Source: Ditylenchus dipsaci
Lineage: Eukaryota; Nematoda; Chromadorea; Rhabditida; Anguinidae
Reading direction: 5' to 3'
Assembly (NCBI GenBank): GCA_004194705.1
Contig: SADC01000025.1
Coordinates: 186,001 to 250,000, forward strand
Length of the DNA: 64,000 nt
Shown one piece after another: positions 1-11,357 of the stretch; within the stretch, counting starts at the first letter, position 1, and each line of letters opens with the position of its first letter. The notes beneath the pieces are model-generated. The model made no database searches. It saw only the letters and a program-made list of their open reading frames with translations, and was not told the origin of the DNA. Made by a program: the position numbers and the translations under genes.

Positions 1-460
1 AGTAGGCAAATGCTAGTATCTAAAAAAATTTAATTTAATCAGCTGTTGGCCCATTCCACTTTTTTGTCGCCGCTATGTTAGCCACCACATCGTGCACTTT
101 CAAAATCGACCAATGACCAGATATATGATGCCCACCTTGTTGTAAGAAGTGTTGAACCAGTCGAGTCATTCAGTTCCTAAATTTTAAACAGTCACGTATA
201 TTATGATGCTTTATCAGACTTAATTTTGTGGCGCTAAGACAGTGGTGAAATTTATTGATGAGTGAGCGCATTTTCACGTATGAATCCTGGTTATAAAGAA
301 AGGAGTTGAGTATCACGAGCTGTAAGCAGTGAGCGAAGCATCGGATACGGATGGGAAACGCCATTCTGAAAGAACACGTGTCTAAGACACAAAAAATTAT
401 CATATTCCCCCCTGTTCTATCGAAGTAAAATTAGTGGATTTCACTTCGACTCCCCTTGCT

Positions 461-570
461 CTAATAACTCGCCACTCATCGGACCTTATATCTCAGCCTA
501 GAGCAAACATTTCGCAAATCTGTTTTTTGCGTTTTTATTTATTATGAGTTAACCTGATTACACTTGGTGA
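461..570. repeat. Internal-core fragment of the CCGTATTT hairpin family
   Basis: The stretch CTCTAATAACTCGCCAC followed by TATATCTCAGCCTAGAG and a TTTCGCAAATCTG core recurs, with small changes, near 44240-44320, 48480-48610 and 58385-58460. At 48.5 and 58.3 kb it lies inside TA-flanked hairpin elements. No second arm is visible here, so this looks like a decayed half copy. I see nothing else supportable in 1-460. Confidence 0.5.
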
Positions 571-729
571 TAACACTTTCTTAGCTCAAAAATCTGTTGG
601 ATTTTTTAAAGTAGTCACAATGCTAAAAATTAATCGAAAATAATTGTTTTACACATGCCAATCAAAAGAACGGATAATTAAATATCATTATATATTCATT
701 TCATCACATATTTCGTCCAATATTACAAA

Positions 730-1290
730 ATGGATTGGGCAAATTTGAGTGTAATTGCTGCTTTTTTCTGTATTTTCTTGTTTGTTATTGTTAAAAAGCA
801 TGCTAAATCAATAATTAAAAGTAATAAAAAGTACAAAACGGTAGTAAAACCAAACAGGTGAGACAATATATTTTCGCTGAATATCTGAAAAAGTTAATTT
901 CAGTGCTTTTACATCAGAAATTCTCTACGAAATCCTCAGTTTTTTTGATCGACCAACCCTAACCGGTGGCAGCAGTGCAATGGCTTTATCAATCATTTTG
1001 TAGAGAAGCATTTTGCGCAGTATCCTTGTTTTATTTTTGGCTCTTTGACGTATTACCAAGGAGAATTTCTTCACAGAAATACCAAAGCCGATTGGCTTCA
1101 GATAACTAAAACTTGGCTTAGAAAGAAATTGTCAAGAAAATTTAAATCAAGCCTAGTGACTGAAACAATGCTAAAAAACCTGCGGAGTAAGCTGTATTTT
1201 CGAGCCTACTGTTTTGTATTATTTATTGATAAAAAATTGTTGGAGAACGCAGATGAGATCATTGAGCAAGTCCTGAAACCTCTGAGATGA
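730..1290 (+). CDS. Small two-exon gene, F-box-like, possible N-terminal membrane anchor
   Basis: The ATG at 730 opens an exon ending AG|GTGAG at 857. The next exon starts after TTTCAG at 904 and stops with TGA at 1288-1290. The first 23 residues include a hydrophobic stretch (VIAAFFCIFLFVIV) and then a lysine-rich tail, which looks like a signal anchor. Exon 2 begins with SEILYEILSFFDRPTL, which resembles the first helices of an F-box. It then continues in another frame as NRWQQCNGFINHF down to LKPLR. The frame change falls at the AA doublet at 961-962; one extra A would restore a continuous F-box-like stretch, so a one-base loss or sequencing error is likely. If the F-box reading is right, the protein would recruit substrates to an SCF ubiquitin ligase. 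The family call is tentative, and no neighbouring gene supports it. Confidence 0.5.
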
Positions 1291-1299
1291 GTTTATTTC

Positions 1300-2050
1300 A
1301 CAAATTTAAAAATATATAGGATGTGTGTTAGAATTTAAAAGATTTTGAAATGCCATAAATGTTTCCTAAAAATGTTTAAAAACTTCGAATTACAAAATTT
1401 CATCGGCCTTTTTATATAAACTCTTTTTCAGCTGACACGTAAAGTGCACGACACGATCGTGGCTTATTGAAAAAACTTATATACCAAAAGATGGTTCTAG
1501 TATTGCTGATTACGAAACCGCTAGCAGAACTGCTATTGAGCGATAAACGCCGAGAATTGAGCTTCGATAATTGTAAAATATATATATAGCTAATATATAG
1601 CTACCAAAAGTGCGATTTTATTTTTCCGACCCCAAACCTGGGGTGGCTACCACCTGTCTCTCTTAGCTGACTAACAGAGACATGTCATGTATGGTGTAGT
1701 GGGAACCGACGGCAACCCAAGTGCAAGCCACCATCCTCCCCCCCCCGCCCTGCAAAGAGTACTTTTCTCTAAGCAGACTTCCTTCATCTAAGCCTAAGGC
1801 CTAAGCCTAATCCTAAACCTAAACTCAAAATCACCTAATTTTACAAAAAATCTAATTTTTAATGACAAAATATTTTTACTTAACGAGGTAAACTACACAA
1901 CAAAGAAAGCCTAAAATTCAGCTTTCACACAGTATATAGATTGGCTGCGAAAAGAGGTGGAACCAGAGTCAAATGACCATTTGAAGTTGGCCAATCAGTG
2001 ATTGGGCGTACTTGACACTCTGAAAAACTGATTAAAAAACTGTTTTGGAA
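1300..2050. other. Intergenic stretch, no supported gene
   Basis: This interval holds a C-run at 1738-1748 and a short CCTAAGCC/CCTAAACC-like stretch at 1789-1822 that is too degenerate and short to call telomeric. I see no reading frame with splice-site or family support. Confidence 0.4.
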
Positions 2051-2055
2051 TTCAG

Positions 2056-2168
2056 AAATGACTGTAAAATTTAAAATCCGCTCGAGACAATAAGTAATTA
2101 AGCTATTGCGAAAAATATCATTTAAATATTTATTGTCTCGAGCATAATTTTAAATTTGACAGTCATTT
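2056..2168. repeat. Short hairpin repeat
   Basis: The left arm, AAATGACTGTAAAATTTAAA through CTCGAGACAATAA, is mirrored on the other side by TTATTGTCTCGAGC through AAATTTGACAGTCATTT. The loop is about 35 bases. It is a palindromic element of the miniature inverted-repeat type. Confidence 0.6.
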
Positions 2169-2364
2169 TTGACTTTTATAAGCAGTTTTGAATTTATGGA
2201 TTTCTAAGCAAAAGAAAATGAATAAGCCAAAATTTTAAAAGTGATTGACACTACATTTTTAAATGCCAAATACTCAAACTGGTATATGAAAACGCAAAAA
2301 CTAACTACGCCATCGTGCTCAGCATAAATTAATTAGGGTACTTGTTCCAATTAGTGAATATTAA

Positions 2365-2594
2365 CGGGCCATTTCCACCTGTTTTGAATTGTCCCCCGCC
2401 AATTCAAATTTTTCGCCTTATCATTCAACTTCTGTACGGATTTTTCAGCTTGGTTTCTGACAAAACAAGGCCTAGAATTTTTTAGGTATAATTTTGTTAG
2501 AAACCAAGTTGAAAAATCCGTACGTAAATCCAACGATAAAGAAAAAAATTTGAATTGGCGGGGGGCAACCGTTGTCGGAGACGGCAATGGCCCT
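2365..2594. mobile_element. TTAA-flanked hairpin MITE (AAACCAAGTTGAAAAATCC core)
   Basis: TTAA at 2361-2364 precedes CGGGCCAT, and ATGGCCCT precedes TTAA at 2595-2598. The arms pair through AATTCAAATTTTTC and GTACGGATTTTTCAGCTTGG. The inner arm recurs at 53945-54135 and 62548-62755. TTAA flanks are typical of piggyBac-type insertion, but no transposase is present, so the superfamily is an inference. Confidence 0.6.
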
Positions 2595-3393
2595 TTAAGA
2601 GAATATTAAAAGTAGTTGATGAACGTCAATAAAGTGTTAATACTGTTAAATATAAAATGTAACAAAAAACATCAAAAAATGCAATAAGTAAAATAGGCCC
2701 CCGGGTGCATAAGTACCTGAATATCAAAACAAGATTTTCCGCTATCGGCATTTGAATTGGCGCCTTTCAAACTTTCAAAAGAAATAAGTGCTGTATAGGA
2801 CGTGAAAGGAATGAAAAGGGCTACTTTTTTGTAAAAATATCGAAAAAATCGAAGTTGCCATGGCTGTAGATGGGAATGCAGCCATGTACGAGAGGAGGAC
2901 AGTTTTTTGACTTGGTTCCTTCTGTTAATTCTTTTTTATTCTTAGGTTTTGCGCTCAGGCAAAGGTTGACTCAAAGTAGACAAAGTATACTATTAAATTA
3001 TACGTATTTTACACAGAGTTGCGAAAAGATCAGATCGATTTAGATCAGATCGGGTCAGATCGGCATAGTTTTTTTCTTTAATTTTGTCAAATTTCACACT
3101 TCAAGTCGAAATTTCGCGGCGAAACGTATTTTACAGTCAAAAAGCAGGGTTCATTGTGTTTTTAACTACATATATATTACAATTTTTGTGAGTGAATTTT
3201 TTCCTGCTGGAAAAACTTTTGGTTCTGACAGTGGATTCGTGTTCAGCGTGGTCGATTTGCTTATAAAACTGCTTTTGCAATTTCAGAGTCACTAACAAAT
3301 TTTGAATTCTGCTCAAGAAAAAAAGACAAAGTATATTGTCTTGGGCGGAATTTGAAATTTCAAAAGCAGTTTTATACGGGTGGTATTTAATTT

Positions 3394-3570
3394 TGGCCAT
3401 AAAATACTGAAAATTGGCCATAAAATACTGAAAAATTGGCCATAAAATACTGAAAATTGGCCATAAAATATTTAATTTTGGCCATAAACTCGACGTGGCC
3501 ATAAAATACTGAATTTTGGCCATAAATTATTGAATTTTGGCCATAAACTTTTTAATTCTGGCCATAAACT
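3394..3570. repeat. Tandem array, unit near GGCCATAAAATACTG(AAAATT)
   Basis: About nine head-to-tail units of roughly 19-21 bases, some with CTCGAC or CTCGGG insertions. The same unit is arrayed in the reverse orientation at 4790-4995, so the two arrays form the subterminal arms of the enclosing element. Open frames read through the repeat are by-products of its periodicity. Confidence 0.8.
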
Positions 3571-3956
3571 CGGGTCGGCTCCATGTCAATTGAATTCCGT
3601 CAGCAATTTTTCTGTGTTATACAATTGTCCTACACTTTTCGTCCTTATAAATTTGCGTATCTTCCGCATCAACATTAGAGTTCTGTGTGTTTAGAATTAT
3701 GAAGCTCAAAGAATGACAATGTTCATCGTGGTGTAGCCTCTCCTGGTGCCTTTTTGAGTGGTCGCTTGCGCTTTGGCACATGGATTCATTATTCTAGGTG
3801 ACTGTTTTGATTGACGGGTCATTTATTTTCTGACGAGGCCTATTTTTCAGCTGGCTAACAACATGCGCTCTACTTCCCGATCGAATCGACTCCAGTGCTT
3901 TAAATCTTCAAAATAAGTTTATTTGGTGTTTTGCTGACAATGCTTCGACCATCCTA

Positions 3957-4175
3957 GTGGCCGTGGCTATGATCGTATATTCAGACATTGCTTTCCCGTT
4001 GATAAGTGAGTGCTTTAGTGACAACCTTGTTCTGTTAACCCATTCTGTATTACAGTGTGCTCCTTCGAAAAGACCTTCAGCCGAATTGACCTCCAGTAGA
4101 AGTAGCAGTATTGAAAATAGAGTATTGTTTCCCTGTCACAAGTATATTGCTACGTAATGTAATGGTCTTAATAAA
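3957..4175 (+). pseudogene. hAT transposase C-terminal exon remnant
   Basis: After the splice-acceptor-like CATCCTAG, the frame reads DIAFPLISECF, then TSSRSSSIENRVLFPCHKYI, with a frame break around 4068-4100 where another frame gives SFEKTFSRI. This order resembles the hAT C-terminal dimerisation region (FPLLS, then SSERxFS, then Rx(S)L and FL-N). It ends in TAA near 4156 with a polyadenylation signal AATAAA at 4170-4175. It sits inside the element with CAGAG ends. The catalytic part is not recognisable, and the assignment is by motif order only. Confidence 0.45.
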
Positions 4176-4789
4176 ATTGTTTTCAAAACATAAGGTTTTT
4201 AATTACACCGCGTCTGTCCTTCCTTCTACGTGCTAATGTTAGAATTGTGCAAGGTTATCAGCAATGCCAAGCTCTCTATCGGCTTATTACGAAATCATTG
4301 AATAATTTGGGCGGCTACCATCTGCTATCCCTGCATTTGTGGTCGATGGTCTACCATATCTTCCTATAATATTAAAATTTCTCTACTGCCTGTTATGATC
4401 TTTTCTGCACTGCAAAACTAACCCACGTTTGTTGGGCATCCTCCGAATGGCTCTTAAAGTCTCCTTACTTGAATTTGTGATACTTATCTGAGAAACAAAA
4501 AACAGGTTTTAGGAAAGGTTTGTAAAGGAGCAAAACCTGGTTTGAACTTGTCAACATTGAGAAGCTAGATAGTCTAAAATTTGAGGTCGACCACCTTGGA
4601 GTGGGTACCTACTGAAATACTAATTAGATAGTGAGGTTCTGGATAGTCAAAACATCATTTTGGTCATAACAAACCGTTTTCATTACAAAGTTTTAAGTTT
4701 AATACTATAGTCGGTTCGGCATTTAGAAGTGAAAAGACTTTTGTGGGCCGATCGATCTGTAGACCGATTGACGTAAAGCCAACCCAAAT

Positions 4790-4995
4790 TTAAAAGTTTG
4801 TGACAAAAATCCAATAATTTACGGCCAAAATTCAGTATTTCAAGGCTAAATTTGAATTTATGAGCAGAATTAAAAAGTTTATGGCCAAAATTCAATAATT
4901 TATGGCCAAAATTCAGTATTTTATGGCCACGTCGAGTTTATGGCCAAAATTAAATATTTTATGGCCAATTTTCAGTATTTTATGGCCAGTTTTAA
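4790..4995. repeat. Reverse-oriented GGCCATAAAATACTG array
   Basis: Units read CAGTATTTTATGGCC on the plus strand, the reverse complement of the array at 3394-3570. Together they form the inner arms of the 3014-5589 element. Confidence 0.8.
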
Positions 4996-5910
4996 ATATT
5001 ATCCGTTTTATAAGCAAATCGACCACTACTCCAACAAGCGAGTGGTGATTTATCTTTAAAGTTCAAGCCGAAAGAGTCAATGATTGGTATTTATAGGAAC
5101 CTAAGTTCCTGGTAGTTATTTGGTATACCATGAGCTTGGGTGTAGTATGACCATCATGGCGCATTAATTGAAAACCTCTGAGTACCTCGCTGGATTTTAA
5201 CCCTGCACAATGTGTTACCTACCAGACCCTTTTCACCTACTTCATCAATGATTGAAGCGAAAAGGACCCGCGCTATCGTGTTCAGCGTGTAATTCTGCAC
5301 CAGAATCAACAAAAGTCACAACCGGCCTTTCTCGTGTTAAATTTTTCAAAACAGATAAATGAAAAAGTAATTAATTTTTGAGAAAAATAAAGGGTACTAA
5401 AAATACACTGACAAAAATTGTAATTTATATATGTAGTTAAAAAACACAATGAACCCTGCTTTTTGACTGTAAAATACGTTTCGCCGCGAAATTTCGACTT
5501 GAAGTGTTAAATTTGACAAAATTAAAGAAAAAAACTATGCCGATCTGACCCGATCTGATCTAAATCGATCTGATCTTTTCGCAACTCTGTGTAAAATACG
5601 TTTCGCCGTTAAATTTTGATTTAAAATGTGAAATTCGACAAAATTAAAGAAAAAAAAATATTATGCCAATCTGATCTCATCTTGATCTGATCTTCGGCGA
5701 TCTGATCTGATCTGAACTGATCTGATCTTTGCCCACCTCTGCCATAACCTTCAAATGGTATATGAGACTTTTTAATAGCTTGCGGACACTGTAGACACTT
5801 GTGAGCTTTAAGCCTGAAAATCACAAAGAAATCAACGGGGACCAAGGCAAAAAACTGTCCTCCTCTCGTATAAGGCCGATTGGTCCTTTAATGTATATTT
5901 TTAAGCATTT

Positions 5911-6342
5911 GTGGACTTCGCAGTTTTTGTGATTTATACTAAGCGCAATATTCCAGCCCAATTTTACCATAAACTTTTATCCTTAGGATATTTTCCCAGC
6001 CGCACAACTTTTTTAAAGGGACTTTTTCAACCGATTTTATTGAAGTCGCAGTTGGACATTGCACTGAGCTCACTTGCTGATCTAGCGTTATGCCAAAATT
6101 TATCTTTTCTTCCCAACCCAAAGACATTTGACAGAGGTCAATTAGATGTTTATGATGTAACTAATTGGCTGTTTACTCGCACTATTTGGGGACAACGAAA
6201 CGAAGCACGAACATTTGTTACATGGTTAAATTTCTTGAACAAGCCCGTTGGAGAAGTCTACTTAATAATAAAACAGGCATGTTTTTTCCTTAATTTGTAC
6301 GCATTGGTTTTGAAAGCAATCGCAAGAGATCCAAAATCATAG
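5911..6342 (+). other. Open frame of 143 codons, unassigned exon candidate
   Basis: An open frame runs from an acceptor-like CTTCGCAG near 5921 to a TAG stop at 6340-6342, with no in-frame ATG at its start. It encodes a fairly hydrophobic, Leu-rich product ending VLKAIARDPKS. Unlike most frames here, it does not consist of repeat units, so it may be a terminal exon. I do not recognise a family. The 720 bases that follow (6343-7058) hold only a short inverted pair around 6850-6915. Confidence 0.3.
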
Positions 6343-7058
6343 TCAAAATAATGAGGGAAGGACGTTTTTTCCATTTTGACATCACCGAGTTTGTGTCATA
6401 ATCTTTGTAAAAGTGTGGCTGCATAGATGGTTCCATATAGAAATCTTCAGCCCCTCAGGTATAGATGGTCGTTTTAGGGCATTTTCCACTAACTTTCAGC
6501 CTTTTTAAGTCAAATGAAAGTTATTGACTTGTTTACCTGCGCTTAACGGCAGAAATTAGCTCGTGCGTAAGCGCAGGGTCGATTTTTACTGACAGTGGAC
6601 ATTTAAAGTATTTGTGGTTAAAATAAGGTTTAAAAAAGTTGAATGGTGTGGGACACAGGTACATCGGCACGAGAATTCCTGACTGGGATTATTAAGATAT
6701 GATAAGCACAAATATCGCCAAATCAGACGTAAAAACTTGTAGACAATGCTCTCGAATAGTCTAATTTTCATAGAGACTCTTTGAAAAATGTGGGGTCATT
6801 TTTTTCGGGCTGATGAGCAGTGAATTTATTTATTTACGCTCATAAGAAAGCCTTTTGTCGGAGCTTTCGAATGTTGTCTTGTTTGCCAACATTCAAAAGA
6901 ATCAACAAAAGGGATCAAAAAGGTAGTTTTGGAAAATTCACAATTTTACTAAAAGCTAAATTTTTTGCAAAAAGCCTATAAAACAGACTCCAGATGCATA
7001 ATCGGCATGAGAAATGGCACCTGACAGTGCTTAAAAGTCAAATAAAAGGTGTGATAAG

Positions 7059-7483
7059 CAGTGATGTATAAATCTCCGGCTCTGGCTCTCGCTCTGGCTC
7101 CGAGCAGGAGCCAGAGCCGGAGCAAATTTTTCAAAGTTAAGAGCCCGGAGCAAGAGCCGGAGCAAACTTTTTTGAACGAAAATCTCGGAGCCAAATCCAG
7201 AGCAAATTTTTTCGAATGAAAATCTCAGAGCCAAACCTGGAGCAAATTTTTTCAAGCAAAGAGCTCGGAGCTATATTCAGAGAAAATTCAAATCATATAT
7301 TCGTATTTTATATGTGTATAACGAGTATATACGTACAATTTTCTGGCTCTGGCTTTTGCTCGGAGCCAAATCCGGAGCAAAATTTTCAAAGTTAAGAGCC
7401 CGGAGCAAGAGCAGGAGCAAATTTGATAAAACAAAGATTTCAGAGCCAGAGCCGGAGCGAAAAATCGCAAAAATACATCACTG
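7059..7483. mobile_element. Non-autonomous hAT element, GGAGC-rich arms
   Basis: The 8-bp direct repeat GTGATAAG (7051-7058 and 7484-7491) flanks ends reading CAGTGATGTAT and ATACATCACTG. These are hAT-type CAGTG termini with a hAT-type duplication. The interior is a purine-rich array around GGAGCCAGAGCCGGAGC and AATTTTTC spacers. It has no transposase and would need one supplied in trans. Confidence 0.85.
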
Positions 7484-7505
7484 GTGATAAGTAGGTTGCA
7501 GGCCG

Positions 7506-8147
7506 TTTCGTGGCCACATTTTTCATCGCCGGTATATTTTCGTCGCCACAATTTTTGTCGCCCATAATTTTCGTCACTGGCATATTTTCGTCGCCAAAAT
7601 TTTCTTCGCTACATTTTTGTCGATTAATCCAAGACAAACATGGCTTTAAAAATATTTTCAACTTGTATTGGTTTGATGCGCCGTTGACCCGGTCCGGAAG
7701 AATCAGGGGTGCCAGAAGGGTGGGTATGTAACCTCATGGGCAACTACCTCAAGGATACCCTAATTTTAACTGAACCACTTAAAGGGCATCAACTCCTCTT
7801 GTGGGCCTCTCAGCCTTTGTAGAGCACCGCAACTACTTAGAGGGATATCACTGATTTTTTCAACTTTTTCAAAAAAAATATTAGGCCTTTTTTTTAAATA
7901 TAAACTCATTATATCTTGATGAAAAAGTGCCACATCGACGGATTCGATTTTATGTTTTTCTGGATTTTGTTATTGTTGCTTTCGCTTGGATTGTTGTGGC
8001 ACGGTCGTACCATATAAGTGAAAGTAATAGAATGAAAGCTTCTTGTTCACAGAATCCTTGGGGACTAAAATTATGGGCGACGAAAATTGTGGCGATGAAA
8101 ATATGCCGGCGACGAAATTCATGGGCGACAAAAATTGTAGCGACGAA
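7506..8147. repeat. Inverted-repeat element with TTTTCGTCGCC motif arrays
   Basis: About five units of a TTTTCGTCGCC motif fill 7506-7622, and the complementary GGCGACGAAAA units fill about 8068-8147. A further mirrored pair (AATCCAAGACAAACATGG and the related segment near 8045-8065) lies just inside. The motif resembles the CGACGAAATTTTG array at 32.3 and 33.5 kb. Exact ends were not resolved. Confidence 0.55.
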
Positions 8148-9154
8148 TTTTCAGCTTAGTTTCTAACCAAAATTTGAACTCTAACTCGAGAATGTTCACG
8201 TACCTCGAGTGAGAGGTCGAATTTGAAGGTGTTCATGCATATAACTTGCATTTCCTTTTAGTAAACCGCCCAAAAAATAAGTTTTAGTGGCTTTAGACGG
8301 CTCTGGGGTGAGATTCTGAGTCATCTAGGCTATATACATAAGCAATTTCAAGCTTGACCTCGAACTCTAACACGTGAACAAGCCATAACAAAATTTTGCC
8401 TTAGAAAAAAGTTATGGGGGTTTGAAGGATGCACATTTTTACCCATCATTTTACCATTTTAAATTTCTTTGGGTGCACTATACTCCTAGCACTCGATTAC
8501 ACTATATTCCCAGCACTCAATGTATTAATTTCTTCGTAAAAGTTTCACAAAACAAACCATTTACACTTTTAAATAATGTTTATGAATTTTCAGATAATCC
8601 CGAGTGTCATTTTTCGGAACTTTTTACGGGAATTTTTTATTTCATATTCTTTTGTGGCATCCATGAGTTAAGAGAAAATTTGGGCCCTGGAGCAGTGTTT
8701 CCAAAATGAAAAATGAAAATAAGAATGAAAATGAAAATTTTTAAAATGAAAATGAAAAATGAAAAAGGAAATGAAAATTTTCATTTTCATTTTCATTTTC
8801 TATGATGAAAATGAAAATGAAAATTTTCATTTTCATCAAATGAAAAATGAGATTTTCAGTGAAAAATGAAATTTTCAGTGAAAATCTTCATTTCATTCTG
8901 CTAACTGTACATTTTCATTTCATCAATGTGTCATTGTCTTTTCTTCTTTTTTCTGCTAAAATCTAATGCTGTGGATAATACTTTGGTCCGAACTAACATC
9001 TCAGGCATTTTTTTAGCTAGAATATTGGTACCGAGATCCCGGTTTTAGAATTGTGAAATTTCGGTCTTAGTACACTAGGATATGAATTTTCTTGGTCTCA
9101 AAATCTGATTTATAGAACACGGACAATTGTTAAAAACTAGTTCCCAGGGCCGGC

Positions 9155-9455
9155 GGTGCACCAACTAAACCAAGTGGTCATGTACTTGGATCAAAATTTT
9201 TTTTTACGTTTTTGGCATCCAAAACCTGTTTTCTGCACTAATTCGAGCATTCTGAAGATGGTTTAGCAGTAGTGAAATCACGTTTTGATAATATTTTTAC
9301 AGTTTTTATAAATCTTGCAAAAGCCGATTTTTTACGGCTGTCATACCATCTCTAGAACGCTCGAATTAGTCAGAAATCAGGTTTTGGAATCCAAAAGCGT
9401 GTAAATTTTTTTTTGATCCAAGTGGACGACAACTTGGTTTACTTGGTGCATTGGA
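9155..9455. repeat. Nested hairpin repeat
   Basis: The left arm GGTGCACCAACTAAACCAAG, then TTGGATCAAAATTTTTTTT and AATTCGAGC, is mirrored on the right by GCTCGAATTAG, TTTTTTTTGATCCAAG and CTTGGTTTACTTGGTGCA. It lies wholly inside the 8693-10722 element. Confidence 0.65.
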
Positions 9456-9705
9456 CATCCAGATGATTCAGCTACTAACATGATCACATGCACTAGGAAA
9501 GTGGTCTAATATACAAGTTGGGTGTGTAAATCACCTTGGTAAGTACCATCTAGTTACCACTTTCTGGAAACAACAATCTACTACCGCCCAAGGAACACTA
9601 CTTAGGCATTTCCACCTAAGTACCGATACCTTGCAGTTTCGCAACGCCAAAAATTCAGGTTTAACGGGCGAGCACACAAAAGAAGCTAGGCTAATCGACG
9701 ACTTG

Positions 9706-10467
9706 TTTATTTCAGAGAAAACAACAACAGTAAACAGACAGTTTCAAGAAAGATGTTAAGTTATGCACCGGAATGTAGACTCAACGAGGACGTTGCTCAC
9801 CAGCTGTGAAAGAAGACCCATCCGAGTGTTGCTTCTTGACCTAGACCTGCTGCGACTTCTTGACCTGGACCTTGACGGAGTGCGTGAACGACCTCTGCTT
9901 GTCGATATCCTAGCGAGTTCATCAGCCTAAAAATAATGGTACCGAAGAATTTGGAGTAATACGTTAATTACCGCTTATTCCCTCGTATACCAATTCATTC
10001 GCAAAGCTGCCATTGAGAGCAGCCATTGAGATCGAGGAGCTTGAATGGTCCCAAGGTAGTTTGTCTTCACAGCCACATTTTTGGAACTATAGATCAAAAC
10101 AAAACACATAACGACAAATAAAATATACAGTAAAAATAACCGACTTGTAGTGCGACCAGTTTCGGAGGGACGTAAGTCCTAACGAGCAGCAGAGATTTCA
10201 GCCAGACCACCAGATTCACTCTTTTGATAGCAAGAGCCGTCGGTACAGACCTGTAAATAGTTGATAAAAAAAGATATAAAGGAAGTTGTCTCTTACAAAG
10301 CGGTAGACTAACTTCGATGACAGGAGCAGCAGCTAGATTCGGACTATCGTAGAGAGTTTGTTGACGAGTAGGCACAGATGAGGAGAAATGAGCCACTGGA
10401 ACGGATAACGAGCGACGATTCGAAGAGAAAGCTTAAGCACCAGAAGCATTATTGTTTCGATCAGTAG
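9706..10467 (-). pseudogene. Captured spliced gene fragment with Arg-Ser repeat
   Basis: Read on the minus strand, the last exon (9926 to stop TAA at 9756-9758) follows the acceptor TTTTTAG. It encodes ADELARISTSRGRSRTPSRS, then an uninterrupted run of RS dipeptides, then MGLLSQLVSNVLVEST. A poly(A) signal AATAAA follows (plus-strand 9706-9711). An upstream exon (10467 to 10297) is bounded by TTGCAG and GTAAG and reads SLSVPVAHFSSSVPTRQQ and QTLYDSPNLAAAPVIEV, with one in-frame TAA. Candidate pieces lie between them near 10025-10075 and 10180-10250, but their frames do not join cleanly. RS tails are characteristic of splicing-factor-type proteins; no RNA-binding domain is visible, so the parent gene is unknown. 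The stop codon and frame breaks suggest a decayed copy. Confidence 0.5.
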
Positions 10468-11026
10468 CTGCAAGTAAAAAGCCATAAATGTCAACGTGAT
10501 AGAAGGACTAATTTTCAATGAAAATTTCATTTTTCACTGAAAATTCTCCTTTTTCATTTGATGAAAATGAAAATTTTCATTTTCATTTCCCTCTTTCAAA
10601 ATGAAAATGAAAATGAAAATTTTTCATTCAATGAAAATGAAAATGAAAATTTCATTTTCATTCAAATTTTCACTGAAATTTTCATTTTTCATCGTGTTTT
10701 CATTTTCATTTTGGAAACACTGCCCTGGAGGTCGTATTTCAACAAAAAAGTGATATGACATTTAATTGAAAGTTATGAATTACCGATTATACGGGCATAA
10801 TGGATTTCGTTGAAATTTTTTATTTCAGTTTTTTTTCAATTTGCATAATACCGTAATTTACTCCCAGTTCATTGTTTTCTCTGACTCATCCTGAACAATT
10901 TTAATTTCGGTTGACGAATTTTCACATCGAAAAATTTCGAAAGGAATTTTTTCATTGGAGGAATTTTTTCGACAGACGAGTTAGAATTACAGTAGGGAAA
11001 AATTTTTTTTTTGGTTATTACCCTTT

Positions 11027-11210
11027 ATCGGGACCCCACCCAGAACTATTTTCTGGTCAACTTATTGTTTTTCTTTTCAAAATCGAAAATTATCTTTTTT
11101 TATTCTCTTGTATCATTTTTTGAAAAGAAAAAGATCGTAAAATAAGAAAATTGGTAACAAAAAAATAATTAGACCAGAAATAGTTCTGGGTGAGGTCCAG
11201 GGTGCCCAAC
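11027..11210. repeat. Short hairpin repeat
   Basis: CCCAGAACTATTTCTGGTC-type arms face each other (left near 11037-11057, right GACCAGAAATAGTTCTGGG near 11173-11191), and the intervening A/T-rich sequence is partly mirrored as well. Confidence 0.5.
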
Positions 11211-11357
11211 ATGCCTTTTTTAAAAGGCATGTTTTTGACTAGGAAAAAAAAGCATTTGCATAACGAGTTACTGACCTCATACTTTTTCGAAGCGCATCTT
11301 GATTCTATTCAAAAAGAATTCAAAATTCTTAAACAAATTGTGGAAAAATTACGGTGC

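Larger units (their letters stand above)
3014..5589. mobile_element. hAT-like element with very long inverted arms
   Basis: Both ends carry CAGAGTTGCGAAAAGATC in opposite orientation. The arms match over about 175 bases (3014-3190 against 5412-5589), and inside them lie arrays of a GGCCATAAAATACTG motif, again in opposite orientation. CAGAG-type ends and a hAT-like C-terminal coding remnant at 3957-4157 support hAT. The flanks (ATTTTACA and TGTAAAAT) are inverted rather than direct, so there is no clean 8-bp target duplication. A second copy of the right end follows directly at 5590-5740, and a further inverted pair (CGAGAGGAGGACAGTTTTTT) lies outside at about 2889 and 5870, so elements are nested here. 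Confidence 0.6.
8693..10722. mobile_element. hAT-type element carrying a spliced gene fragment
   Basis: The 8-bp direct repeat CCCTGGAG (8685-8692 and 10723-10730) flanks inverted ends CAGTGTTTCCAAAATGAAAA. Arms of about 200 bases are built from ATGAAAATGAAAATTTTC-like units. No transposase is recognisable. Instead the interior holds a minus-strand gene fragment with introns and a poly(A) signal (9706-10467) and a nested hairpin (9155-9455). This is the layout of a gene-capturing (Pack-type) element. Confidence 0.85.

Noticed and set aside
1789..1822. Telomere-like CCTAAGCC/CCTAAACC units
   Set aside because: Too short and irregular, and embedded in internal sequence.
3394..3570. Regular short repeats resembling a CRISPR array (also at 32306-32466 and 33440-33606)
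   Set aside because: Units are directly adjacent, spacers are absent or part of the unit, no cas genes exist and the DNA is from an intron-bearing animal. They are subterminal tandem arrays of elements.
10558..10758. Low-complexity frame rich in NENENENF
   Set aside because: It is the GAAAATGAAAATTTTC arm of the 8693-10722 element.
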